Below are positions 15,258 to 22,983 of a DNA stretch of 33,798 bases, piece by piece. The notes below the pieces were generated by a model. That model searched no databases. It was given only the letters and a program-made list of their open reading frames with translations, and was not told the origin of the DNA. The position numbers and the translations under genes were made by a program. The DNA comes from Bacillota bacterium (lineage in GTDB: Bacteria > Bacillota > Clostridia > Acetivibrionales > DTU013), in assembly GCA_023409615.1 (NCBI GenBank), contig JAEYRF010000180.1, forward strand, positions 1 to 33,798. Reading direction: 5' to 3'. The number at the start of each line of letters is the position of its first letter. Within the stretch, counting starts at the first letter, position 1.

Positions 15258-16175
15258 TTAATCCTCAAGCAATGCCCATGCCCTATTAAGAACACGCTTG
15301 GCGTTGGCCACCACAAGATCGGAATCCTCGTCTTTCCATGGTTTGACTTCAAAAGACAGCACATATGGATTTTCTGCATTCATAAAACCCTCGTTTTTAA
15401 GGACACGAAGGAAATGAAGAAGCTCATCCGTATCGTTCGAACTGTTTGGGAATCCAAACCGTTGATGCTCATCGCCATAGCCTTCTTTGGAAGGATCTTT
15501 ACAAACGGTATTCCCGATATGGAAATGTGTAAGGTATGGCCTTAATGTACGCACTACAAATTCACTGCTTTCATAACACATGGGGATATGAGATAAGTCG
15601 ATCATAAGTCCGAAATTATCGCAGGTTGAGCGCATATCAGCTGCAAATTTTGCCGCATATGGCGCAGGACCGATTAGAGATTTCTTTGCAATATCGTAAT
15701 CAAAAACCTCGAGCTCGATCATCATTCCTTTTGTCTTTGCATACGCACACAGATTCCTGGTAGTTTTTAGAAGCTGCTCATATGCCAGGTCTTTTGTTGC
15801 CTGTTCCCATTTTCCCGAAAGAAATGCTATTCCCTTTGAGCCAAGCTGTTCGGCTTCATCAATTGCTTCCATGAGCGTTGCTTCTGCTTTTGCACGCATT
15901 TCCTCATTGACATTGTTGGCATTGAGGCCGGTTGTAAGCAGACGAGGCTGGGCTCCGTAACAGACTGTGAGATGGGATACTTCAAGAAGCTTTGCAGCTT
16001 TGCTGCGCAGTGTGTCATCCTTTATCCAGCTTACCTCTATAGCGTCAAAATAGTCATCAACAGCTGTCTTTTTAAGTATTTCGACAACATTCGGATCTTC
16101 ACCCCGTATAGTAGAGGGATAGGCCATAAAGGAAATAAGTCCTACTTTAAAATACTTGTGAATTGATTCTTTCAT
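15258..16175 (-). CDS. Xylose-isomerase-like TIM-barrel sugar isomerase/epimerase
   Basis: 305 residues of the AP-endonuclease-2/xylose-isomerase-like superfamily. A typical divalent-metal site can be read: E154 or E156 (IELEVFD), D193 and H196 (MIDLSHIP), H219 (HFHIGN) and E276 (LSFEVKPW). Family members isomerise or epimerise ketoses and sugar phosphates or act on sugar acids, and the subfamily is not determined here. ATG 16175 follows GGAGAA. It lies between transketolase and hydroxyacid dehydrogenase genes in one operon. If the apiosidase-like gene of this window belongs to the same route, an aldose-ketose isomerisation of a branched sugar would fit. That is a hypothesis. Confidence 0.85.
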   Translation of the reverse strand: MKESIHKYFKVGLISFMAYPSTIRGEDPNVVEILKKTAVDDYFDAIEVSWIKDDTLRSKAAKLLEVSHLTVCYGAQPRLLTTGLNANNVNEEMRAKAEATLMEAIDEAEQLGSKGIAFLSGKWEQATKDLAYEQLLKTTRNLCAYAKTKGMMIELEVFDYDIAKKSLIGPAPYAAKFAADMRSTCDNFGLMIDLSHIPMCYESSEFVVRTLRPYLTHFHIGNTVCKDPSKEGYGDEHQRFGFPNSSNDTDELLHFLRVLKNEGFMNAENPYVLSFEVKPWKDEDSDLVVANAKRVLNRAWALLED

Positions 16176-16217
16176 AATTTTCTTCTCCTATTATCTATTT
16201 TTTATCCGGCCCTATCA

Positions 16218-17153
16218 TTACTTTTTTGATACTGTTTCAATAACCTTTGCCGTGATAGCCTCAGTATTGAGTCCATACTCATGTAAAAGATCATTATATG
16301 GCCCGCATTCGGCATGGCAATCGTTGATCCCAACAAAGCCAACCGGTACTGAAACATTTGCAGAACACAGTTCCTGTGCGACTGCAGACCCCAGACCGCC
16401 TATTATGGAATGTTCCTCAGCTGTTACAACGGCGCCGGTCTTTCTTGCATAATCAAGCAAGAGTTTAGTGTCAAATGGTTTTATACAGAACATGTCAATA
16501 ACTGCTGCATCTATTCCCTTTGCCATTAGCATTTCAGCAGCTTCGAGAGCCTTTGATGTCATTATGCCGCAGGAAACAATTACTGCATCCTTGCCATCCT
16601 TTAATATCTTACCCTTACCATCCTCAAAAATATCTTCTTCTTTGTAAAGCGCAGGGAAGACATCCCTTGACAGCCTGATATACATGGGTGAAGCGTCGTC
16701 AATCGCATTTTTAACGATCCAGTCGGTCAGTCTGTCATCACTTGCCACATATACTTTAAAGTTTGGAAGAGCGCGCATTACTGCCAGATCATCTATTGAA
16801 TGGTGGCTTGGGCCATCGAATGAATCCGAAAGTCCGCTGTATGCTCCTGCAAATTTGATGCCCAGTCGGGAGTAGCTCCCGAAAGCCCTTGCAGATACCA
16901 GTGACAGACTGGTTATGAACGTTGCAAAGGTGTTAACAAACGGTATTTTCCCAACAGAGGCAAATCCGGCGGCCATAGCAGCCATATTTGCTTCTGCTAT
17001 TCCTACATTGAAAAACCTTTCAGGGCAGGCAGCTGCAAAAATACCGCTTTTTGTTGAACTGCTGACGTCCGCGTCAAGTACGACAACTCTATCATCGTCC
17101 TTCCCATATTTAACTAAAGCGTCACCATAAGCTTCACGTATCGACTTTGCCAT
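16218..17153 (-). CDS. Transketolase, C-terminal subunit (pyrimidine/TKC domains)
   Basis: 311 residues. The pyrimidine-binding domain has the thiamine-activating glutamate E54 in NVGIAEANMAA, and SHHSIDDLAVMRALPN is typical of split transketolases and DXS relatives. The C-terminal TKC domain (about 185-305) contains AVVTAEEHSIIGGLG. Its ATG shares one base with the stop of the N-terminal subunit (TAATG), a translational coupling that supports an equimolar complex. Split transketolases of this size occur in specialised catabolic operons, for example apulose-4-phosphate and sulfosugar pathways, besides the pentose phosphate pathway. The substrate is therefore not assigned. Confidence 0.93.
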   Translation of the reverse strand: MAKSIREAYGDALVKYGKDDDRVVVLDADVSSSTKSGIFAAACPERFFNVGIAEANMAAMAAGFASVGKIPFVNTFATFITSLSLVSARAFGSYSRLGIKFAGAYSGLSDSFDGPSHHSIDDLAVMRALPNFKVYVASDDRLTDWIVKNAIDDASPMYIRLSRDVFPALYKEEDIFEDGKGKILKDGKDAVIVSCGIMTSKALEAAEMLMAKGIDAAVIDMFCIKPFDTKLLLDYARKTGAVVTAEEHSIIGGLGSAVAQELCSANVSVPVGFVGINDCHAECGPYNDLLHEYGLNTEAITAKVIETVSKK

Positions 17154-17992
17154 TATTCTGCACCCCCCAGTTCACGCATTGCCGTTTCAAAATATGCATC
17201 CCCGATCGGGCTGCCGTGCCATGTGTTTTTACCCTCCATGAAAGATATGCCTTTTCCTTTTACTGTTTTCGCAAGCACGATGGACGGTCTGCCTTTTACC
17301 TGTGCCGCCAGTTCATATGCTTCGCACAGCGCGCCTGTATCATGACCGTCACATGTGAAGCATTCCCAGCCGAAAGCGCGGAATTTTGCCTCAATATCAC
17401 CCATTGGCATGATTTCCTCAGAGGTCCCGTCAAGCTGTACACCGTTCCAGTCGAGTATGGCTGTCAGATTGTCTGCTTTGAACTTTGAAGCACTCATACA
17501 AGCTTCCCAGACTGTCCCTTCATTGAGTTCTCCGTCACCGAGTATTGCGTACACATGTGCATTTGATTTGTCAAGGCGAAGTCCCAGTGCCATACCAAGC
17601 GCTGCTGACAGGCCCGTTCCCAAGGGACCTGTGGAAAGCTCCACACCTGGAAGCGCCAGTGCGCAGGGATGTCCCTGGAGCCTGGTATTAAAATTCCTGA
17701 GCGTATTCATCTCTTCTACAGGGAAAAAACCCTTCTCGGCCAGTACGCGGTACAACATGGGTGCTGCGTGACCTTTACATAAAACAATTCTGTCTCTTCC
17801 TGGGGCTCCGGGATCCGAAGGCGTCACATTTGCCTTGTGGAAATAGAGGGTCGTCAGGATCTCGCAGACGGACAAAGATCCGCCAGGATGTCCGGTTTGC
17901 TTGTCGTGCAATACTTTGATAACATCTATCCTGAATTTTTTGCACAACTCGTCTAATGCTGCTTTTTCTTGTAGAGTAATATTCAACTTCAT
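17153..17992 (-). CDS. Transketolase, N-terminal subunit (TPP diphosphate-binding)
   Basis: 279 residues. The thiamine diphosphate site is complete: H35 (TGHPGGSL), H75 (CKGHAAP), GDGELNEG at 142-149 and N173 (DWNG). GPLGTGLSAA forms the active-site loop. It is the first gene of a four-gene operon with the C-terminal subunit, TIM-barrel protein and dehydrogenase. The start is uncertain: AGGAGG lies only two bases before ATG 17992 but eight bases before an in-frame TTG at 17986, so the TTG may be the true start. A near-consensus promoter at 18103-18132 precedes it. It works with the other subunit to move a two-carbon ketol unit between sugars. Confidence 0.93.
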   Translation of the reverse strand: MKLNITLQEKAALDELCKKFRIDVIKVLHDKQTGHPGGSLSVCEILTTLYFHKANVTPSDPGAPGRDRIVLCKGHAAPMLYRVLAEKGFFPVEEMNTLRNFNTRLQGHPCALALPGVELSTGPLGTGLSAALGMALGLRLDKSNAHVYAILGDGELNEGTVWEACMSASKFKADNLTAILDWNGVQLDGTSEEIMPMGDIEAKFRAFGWECFTCDGHDTGALCEAYELAAQVKGRPSIVLAKTVKGKGISFMEGKNTWHGSPIGDAYFETAMRELGGAE

Positions 17993-18102
17993 AACCTCCT
18001 GTCTTATTATGTTGTATAGTGTTATGCTTTCCTGCGAATAGTAATAGTAAACCTTGTATATTTATTCTCTTTGCTTGTTATTATGAAGCTATAGTCATTT
18101 CA

Positions 18103-18132
18103 ATGATAAATAAGTAAGCAATGCTTTGTCAA
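18103..18132 (-). promoter_or_regulatory. Sigma-A promoter of the tkt operon
   Basis: TTGACA (18127-18132), an 18-bp spacer and TATCAT (18103-18108) on the minus strand. The leader is about 100 bases. ATGCT/AGCAT arms flank the -35. The rest of 17993-18302 is AT-rich with no further feature I can support, and no terminator for the GntR gene is evident. Confidence 0.7.
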
Positions 18133-18302
18133 CTGAGCATCATTACAATATATATTTGCTATTAAGCTGTATAAAGTGTTGATAAAAGTGTCCTTCAGAT
18201 AATGATGCAAACATTGAACTTGAAGAAATTACAATAAATATTATTATAGTTATATTTAAATCCCCAGGGTTTGAACAGTAGATGTTTGCCGTAATATAGT
18301 GA

Positions 18303-19043
18303 TTATAAATTGCCAGTGTCTTTTTCGGGGACAGTAGTGGACTCATCGGTTATATTGGATTTATCAATATCGACCAGTGTATCCTTCATGAGCTTCAGAT
18401 GTGAATTGAACATATTGATAGCAGCTGTCTTATCCTTGGCTTGAATGGATTCAACCATTAATTCATGCTGTTTCCATGAAAGCAGTACGATTGATTTGCC
18501 CTCATTCGCATTTCTATAAATACACTGTCTGGCAATAAGTAAAGTATTTTCAATTTCGGTTATATACTTTATCAGCTTATTTGATTTTGATATATTTGCG
18601 ATACTAACATGGAATTTTACATCGTATGTGTTGTGGAGCTGCGCAATTTCTCTACTGCTGCTGGACTCTACGGAACGTAATAGTTGGTTATACTTCTGGT
18701 TGAATTCATTGATTATTCCTTTAATGAAATCAATATCTTTATCGGTAGCCAAGTCAATACATTTATCAAATGATATGGATTCCAAAGCAGCACGCAGCTC
18801 AAGTAAATCTAAAAGCTCCGATTTGGTTATGTTTACACAATACAAGCCTTTACGTTTTATATTAAGAACAAATCCATTTTGGGTTAGCTGATTTATTGCC
18901 TCCCTTACCGGAGTACGGCTGATCCCAAATTTTTCTGCAAGGATATCTTCTCTGATTCTATCCCCGGGTTTTATTTCCGATGAAAGTATCATATCCAGAA
19001 TTGAGGTATACGCATAATCTGTGAGAACAAAATTGTTTGTCAT
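18303..19043 (-). CDS. GntR-family (FadR-type) transcriptional regulator
   Basis: 246 residues. The N-terminal winged helix (about 8-75) contains IREDILAEKFGISRTPVREAINQL, the standard GntR recognition region. The all-helical FCD-type ligand domain (about 85-230) contains ELRAALESISFDKCIDLA, and a histidine-bearing VKFHVSIANIS matches the metal/ligand pocket of FadR-type regulators. These proteins usually repress nearby catabolic genes and release DNA when an acid or sugar-acid binds. It sits between the tkt operon (same strand, downstream) and the divergent ADH/HMG-CoA operon. A 16-bp palindrome (19062-19077) just before its start is a candidate own operator. Confidence 0.92.
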   Translation of the reverse strand: MTNNFVLTDYAYTSILDMILSSEIKPGDRIREDILAEKFGISRTPVREAINQLTQNGFVLNIKRKGLYCVNITKSELLDLLELRAALESISFDKCIDLATDKDIDFIKGIINEFNQKYNQLLRSVESSSSREIAQLHNTYDVKFHVSIANISKSNKLIKYITEIENTLLIARQCIYRNANEGKSIVLLSWKQHELMVESIQAKDKTAAINMFNSHLKLMKDTLVDIDKSNITDESTTVPEKDTGNL

Positions 19044-19061
19044 TTATCAAAGCACATCCTT

Positions 19062-19077
19062 AAACAATCTATTGTTT
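19062..19077. promoter_or_regulatory. Palindrome AAACAAT-CT-ATTGTTT, candidate GntR operator
   Basis: Perfect 7-bp arms with a 2-base centre, 19 bases upstream of the GntR start codon. Location and dyad fit autorepression. I did not find a second copy in the window. Confidence 0.45.
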
Positions 19078-19136
19078 CAAAAAATACCACATAAAGTTAA
19101 TAAAGTAAAGCGGAACAGTTAATTTGACTCAAATAT

Positions 19137-19292
19137 TATAAATTATAATATAAATATCATATCATTTTTAGAATCACTTTACAATAAATTTTATAATTAT
19201 TCGATAAAGCTTGGTAATAAAGGATTATAGTGAATCATGCAATAAGCTTGAAAAGCTTAAAATTCTAAAATATAAATTATAAATTATAATTT
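19137..19292. promoter_or_regulatory. AT-rich upstream region with repeated TATAAATTATAAT
   Basis: The 13-mer TATAAATTATAAT occurs at 19137-19149 and 19278-19290, and the second overlaps the perfect palindrome AAATTATAATTT (19281-19292) directly before the -35 of the ADH operon. It could be an operator pair or an UP element. The rest of 19044-19499 is very AT-rich. Confidence 0.35.
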
Positions 19293-19294
19293 TA

Positions 19295-19323
19295 TTGACT
19301 TTCAAATCGAAGTTTTTTATAAT
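19295..19323 (+). promoter_or_regulatory. Strong sigma-A promoter of the ADH/HMG-CoA operon
   Basis: TTGACT (19295-19300), a 17-bp spacer and perfect TATAAT (19318-19323). The leader is about 170 bases before the ATG at 19500. Confidence 0.8.
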
Positions 19324-19499
19324 ATTGACTATATTAGATTATTTCTTAAATATTTTAATAAATTCCGACAACAAATCTCATACTAAAAAGATTCATACCA
19401 TCCGGTGAGAATACAGAAAAACTATACAAACTAAGGAGGCTTACCACTGCTGTATGAAAGAGTTCTTTATAACAAATAATTAAAGTTGAAGGTGAGAAA

Positions 19500-20534
19500 A
19501 TGCTAGCATTAAGAAAAATGAAGCCAGGCAAGGACGCCGAGTTTGTCGAAGTACCTATACCCGAGATAGGTGAGCATGATTTATTAGTGAAGGTGAAAGC
19601 GGCTGCGATGTGCAAGTCAGATGTCGAGGTATTTGAGTGGACTGATCTTGTGGCATCTGCTAACTACAAATTACCATTCACCCTTGGACACGAGTTTTCC
19701 GGTGAGGTGGCAGCGGTTGGAAGATTGGTAAAGAATTTCAAAGTCGGTGACCGTGTAGCAGGTGAAACCCATATTCCTTGCGGCTACTGTCATGATTGCA
19801 GAACAGACAATCAGCATATCTGTTCAAACCATATGGGTGTCCTCGGCAGGAATGTTGACGGGTGCTTTGCCGAATATATCCGCTTACCTGAGATTTCAGC
19901 AATCAAGCTGGCCGACGATGCCGACTTTGTACAGATGTCACTGCTGGAACCGCTGGGTACCGCGCTGCATGCACTGCAAAAAGCTGAACCGAGCGGAAAG
20001 AACATTGCCATACTTGGTGTTGGAACGATCGGGCTGATGGCGTGCGAGCTTGCAAAAATACTTGGCGCAGTCAAGGTGATTTCACTGGATGTAAATGATA
20101 ACAGACTTGCATACAGCCTGAAGGTTGGTGCAGATGTCGCGGTAAACGGAATTAAAGAAGACCTTGTGAAAGTTGTTATGGAGCAGACGAATGGACAGGG
20201 CGTTGATTGTGTGGTGGATTTCACAGGAAACATGAGAGTGCTCAACCAGGCAATTGATTCATTGGCCACCGCAGGTACGCTGGTACATATCGGCATGATC
20301 ACCGGTGATCTTGTCATTCCGAACTATATGTACCGGGTAGTGTATCGTGAGCTTATACTGAAGGGTCTATATGGAAGACACATGTTTAAAACCTGGGAAC
20401 TTCTGATGCGTCTTATTGACAGCGGAAAAATTAATCTGGACGCCTATGTAGGGCAGGTGATGCCAATGACAGATTACCAGGAGGCATTGGATAAATTTAA
20501 TGACTTTAATGGACGCGCAATATTGATTCCATAA
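19500..20534 (+). CDS. Zinc-dependent medium-chain alcohol/polyol dehydrogenase
   Basis: 344 residues. Catalytic zinc ligands are C38 (AMCKSD) and H64-E65 (GHEFSGE). The structural zinc lobe has four cysteines at 94, 97, 100 and 108. The Rossmann motif is GVGTIGLMA at about 176-184, followed by an acidic residue in ISLDVN that favours NAD. It resembles threonine/sorbitol/galactitol-phosphate dehydrogenases, but the substrate is not determined. ATG 19500 follows GAAGGTGAG. It is the first gene of the operon with HMG-CoA lyase-like and HMG-CoA reductase genes, and a candidate for oxidising a hydroxyl of the imported compound. Confidence 0.92.
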   Translation: MLALRKMKPGKDAEFVEVPIPEIGEHDLLVKVKAAAMCKSDVEVFEWTDLVASANYKLPFTLGHEFSGEVAAVGRLVKNFKVGDRVAGETHIPCGYCHDCRTDNQHICSNHMGVLGRNVDGCFAEYIRLPEISAIKLADDADFVQMSLLEPLGTALHALQKAEPSGKNIAILGVGTIGLMACELAKILGAVKVISLDVNDNRLAYSLKVGADVAVNGIKEDLVKVVMEQTNGQGVDCVVDFTGNMRVLNQAIDSLATAGTLVHIGMITGDLVIPNYMYRVVYRELILKGLYGRHMFKTWELLMRLIDSGKINLDAYVGQVMPMTDYQEALDKFNDFNGRAILIP

Positions 20535-20576
20535 TTTACACTTTTAATTTGCAGTATACAGAAAGAGAGGGCGAAT

Positions 20577-21473
20577 ATGAATAAAACAAATTTTCCCAAG
20601 CGGGTATCTATATTTGAGGTGGGGCCTAGAGACGGACTTCAGCCTGAGCCGGAATTTATTCCGACAGAGAAAAAAATTGAACTCGTCAACCGTTTAACGG
20701 ATGCAGGTTGTCAAAGAATTGAGGTAACCTCTTTTGTCCATCCCAAGTGGGTACCGCAAATGGCAGATGCCAAAGCAGTGGTTGCAGGGATCAGGCGTAA
20801 AGAGGGCGTTACGTACAATGCGCTCATCCCAAATCTGCGCGGACTGGAGATCGCTATTGAATGCGGCCTGAATGAGGTCGTAACCATTATGAGCACCAGT
20901 GAGAGTCATAATATGAAAAATCTGAATATGTGCAGGGCAGATTCTCTTAAAGAAATTGAGAAGATCAACAAGGTGGCAAAAGAGAATGGAGTGAAGGTGC
21001 GTTCTTATATTGCAACAGTGTTCGGATGCCCAATCGAGGGAGATATGGCACCTGAGCTTGCCCTTGAAACAGCTCTTGCACTCGAAAGTTACGGCTCCTA
21101 CGAAATATCTTTGGGCGATACGACCGGTATGGCTAATCCTATAAACGCATATGAGATTCCGAAGATGATTAATGAGAAGCTTACAAAGGCTAGCCTTGCA
21201 GTACATTATCACAAGTACAATGGCTTGGAATTTGCCAATAATTTAGCTTCACTGGAGGCCGGTATAACGATATTTGACGGAGCAGCCGGCGGTCTTGGCG
21301 GCTGTCCTTATGCACCGGGTGCAAAGGGGAATTGCCAGACGGAGGTTCTTGTTGAGATGTTCCATAGAATGGGCATAGAGACCGGCATAGATCAGGAGAA
21401 GATAAATTCAGCAGGTGAGTACGCTCAGACATTAAGCACACTGATCCACGGTGTGTGTAAGGAGGAAAAATGA
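20577..21473 (+). CDS. HMG-CoA lyase-like protein (HMGL family)
   Basis: 298 residues, a typical length. The N-terminal catalytic loop GPRDGLQPE carries R18 and D19. The HMGL signature loop GGLGGCPYAPGAKGN is complete with catalytic C243, and SLGDTTGMANP is present. The metal pair H210 and H212 is kept in VHYHKYNG, but canonical lyases have HxHDTxG here, so Asp-Thr is replaced by Lys-Tyr. The canonical enzyme splits 3-hydroxy-3-methylglutaryl-CoA into acetoacetate and acetyl-CoA. The altered motif leaves room for a different substrate. It follows the ADH gene by 42 bases and overlaps the reductase start (ATGA), so the three are co-transcribed. Confidence 0.88.
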   Translation: MNKTNFPKRVSIFEVGPRDGLQPEPEFIPTEKKIELVNRLTDAGCQRIEVTSFVHPKWVPQMADAKAVVAGIRRKEGVTYNALIPNLRGLEIAIECGLNEVVTIMSTSESHNMKNLNMCRADSLKEIEKINKVAKENGVKVRSYIATVFGCPIEGDMAPELALETALALESYGSYEISLGDTTGMANPINAYEIPKMINEKLTKASLAVHYHKYNGLEFANNLASLEAGITIFDGAAGGLGGCPYAPGAKGNCQTEVLVEMFHRMGIETGIDQEKINSAGEYAQTLSTLIHGVCKEEK

Positions 21474-22789
21474 TGAATCTGGCAAAATTAGCAGAGATAA
21501 AGTTGAAATATGTAAGTGGTGAAATTAAGACTCAGAATCTTGAAACCGCAATATTTACGGATGTATATGAAAACAATGCGGAATTCGTTAAGGATGCGTG
21601 TAATGATGCAGCAGTAATCCGCTGTGAGACGCTCGAAGAAAAAACCGGTGTGTCCCTTGATCTTATTAAGAAGACCAGGGTGGATAACTGCTCACTTCTT
21701 GGCGGAGAAAGGATCCTATCCGGTATTGAGACAAAAATTGGCGGAGCAATAGTTCCTATGGGCTATGCGGGACCTGTACGCATTAACGGACAGCATGTCA
21801 AAGGTGAGGATATATATATTCCGCTTGCAACAAATGAGGCTGCACTAATAGCCGGTGTTCAAAGAGGAATGAAGGCCATTAATCTGTCAGGCGGATTACG
21901 GACGCTTGTACATTATGATGGGATGACAAGAGCTCCTCTGATTGAAGCACCTGACATAGCTGAAGCAAGACGTTTCATTGATCAGATAAAAACGGATGGA
22001 GAGCTGTTCGCAAGGCTTGCAAAGTTTTCGAGGGATCCATTTGTCGTACTGGAGGAAATCGTACCATATCAGCTTGGCACGAAAGTATTCCTTCGTATGA
22101 AGTTCAAGACCGGAGATGCCATGGGAATGAACGGCGTTACGAAGGCAGCTGCAGATTTGACAAGAGCAATACTGAAGGATCTGCCCGATTGGAGACTGCT
22201 GACCATTAGCAGTAACCTTTGCTCGGATAAGAAATCTTCGCATATTAACGTTATTGAAAACAGAGGCAAAGCAATCGAAACTGAAGTATTTATCCCGACA
22301 GAGGTTCTCACAAAGGTATTCAAGGCAGGAGTCAACCCAAGAAGCGTAGAGAAGGTTGTATTCCATAAATGTTATCTCGGATCCTGCTTCAGTGGCACAA
22401 TAGGAGGCTTTAACGTAAATGCAGCTAATGCGATTGCAGCATTTTATGCAGCTACAGGCCAGGATCTGGCGCATGTTATTTCTTCCGCAAGCTGCTTTGT
22501 GCAGGCGGATGCCAGGGAGGACGGAGTTCATTTCATGGTATCATTGCCATGCATGGAGCTTGCGACAATAGGCGGCGGTACAATGTTCGGAACTGCAAAA
22601 GAAGCATTAAAGCTAATCGGATGCGGTGGATTCGGAAAGAGCGTGGATGATAATGAAAACGTGCTGAGACTGGCTGAAATAGCGGCAACTGCTGTTACTG
22701 CACTGGATCTTAATACGGCATGCGCCCAGGCTTCAGGATATGAGATGGCTGACTCGCATGTAAAGCTTGCTCGTGGCGAAGAAGCTTAA
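21470..22789 (+). CDS. HMG-CoA reductase (class I-like/archaeal type)
   Basis: 439 residues. All four catalytic residues are seen: E123 (PLATNEAAL), K254 (CSDKKSS), D332 (TGQDLAHV) and H430 (ADSHVKLARG). Other signatures are MGYAGPVRINGQ, GDAMGMNGVTK and IGGGTMFG. The GMN/DKK/GGFN pattern is nearer class I/archaeal enzymes than the class II type of Pseudomonas mevalonii; this is judged by eye. The enzyme interconverts HMG-CoA and mevalonate with NAD(P)H. Clostridia generally make isoprenoids by the MEP route, and no HMG-CoA synthase or mevalonate kinase is present here. Coupled to an HMG-CoA lyase-like gene by a 4-base overlap, a degradative direction (mevalonate to acetoacetate plus acetyl-CoA) is more likely. 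That is inference. Confidence 0.92.
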   Translation: MMNLAKLAEIKLKYVSGEIKTQNLETAIFTDVYENNAEFVKDACNDAAVIRCETLEEKTGVSLDLIKKTRVDNCSLLGGERILSGIETKIGGAIVPMGYAGPVRINGQHVKGEDIYIPLATNEAALIAGVQRGMKAINLSGGLRTLVHYDGMTRAPLIEAPDIAEARRFIDQIKTDGELFARLAKFSRDPFVVLEEIVPYQLGTKVFLRMKFKTGDAMGMNGVTKAAADLTRAILKDLPDWRLLTISSNLCSDKKSSHINVIENRGKAIETEVFIPTEVLTKVFKAGVNPRSVEKVVFHKCYLGSCFSGTIGGFNVNAANAIAAFYAATGQDLAHVISSASCFVQADAREDGVHFMVSLPCMELATIGGGTMFGTAKEALKLIGCGGFGKSVDDNENVLRLAEIAATAVTALDLNTACAQASGYEMADSHVKLARGEEA

Positions 22790-22802
22790 TGTTAACATAA
22801 AT

Positions 22803-22841
22803 TTCCCGCATAGATGCAATATTAAACATTTGTGCGGGGAA
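22803..22841 (+). terminator. Terminator after the HMG-CoA reductase gene
   Basis: TTCCCGCA (22803-22810) pairs with TGCGGGGAA (22833-22841) with one bulged G and some inner pairing, followed by TCTTTAATTTATT. Confidence 0.6.
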
Positions 22842-22941
22842 TCTTTAATTTATTGCATACTGGCGACTTTTAGATGCTGGAAGGATATAGATTATACAGA
22901 TCCAGTAAGCATATGATATACTTAATGTAGTGGTTTTTCAT

Positions 22942-22957
22942 ATAATTTATAAATTAT
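22942..22957. promoter_or_regulatory. 16-bp perfect palindrome ATAATTTATAAATTAT
   Basis: It lies 26 bases before the YesM-type kinase start. It shares the 11-mer TTATAAATTAT with both AT-boxes upstream of the ADH operon (19136-19146 and 19277-19287). It may be an operator, or coincidence in AT-rich DNA. Confidence 0.35.
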
Positions 22958-22983
22958 TTTACTAATCTGAGGGGGGCAATAAT

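Noticed and set aside
14275..15261. Open frame of 328 codons on the plus strand
   Set aside because: It lies antisense to the hydroxyacid dehydrogenase, whose catalytic residues and Shine-Dalgarno are clear. The plus-strand translation is rich in Cys/Tyr and shows no domain, so it is a shadow.
14233..17992. Sulfosugar (sulfo-transketolase) pathway as explanation for the split transketolase
   Set aside because: No sulfosugar isomerase, aldolase, sulfoacetaldehyde enzyme or sulfonate exporter is seen nearby.
18194..18204. TTCAGATAATG resembling the two-component operator half-site
   Set aside because: Single half-site with no partner 11 bp away and far from the regulator's likely targets, so probably chance.
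20694..21212. Minus-strand open frame of 172 codons within the HMG-CoA lyase-like gene
   Set aside because: Antisense to a gene with intact family motifs; no ribosome site or recognisable domain.
21896..22531. Minus-strand open frame of 211 codons within the HMG-CoA reductase gene
   Set aside because: Antisense shadow of a well-supported enzyme; no start signal or motif.
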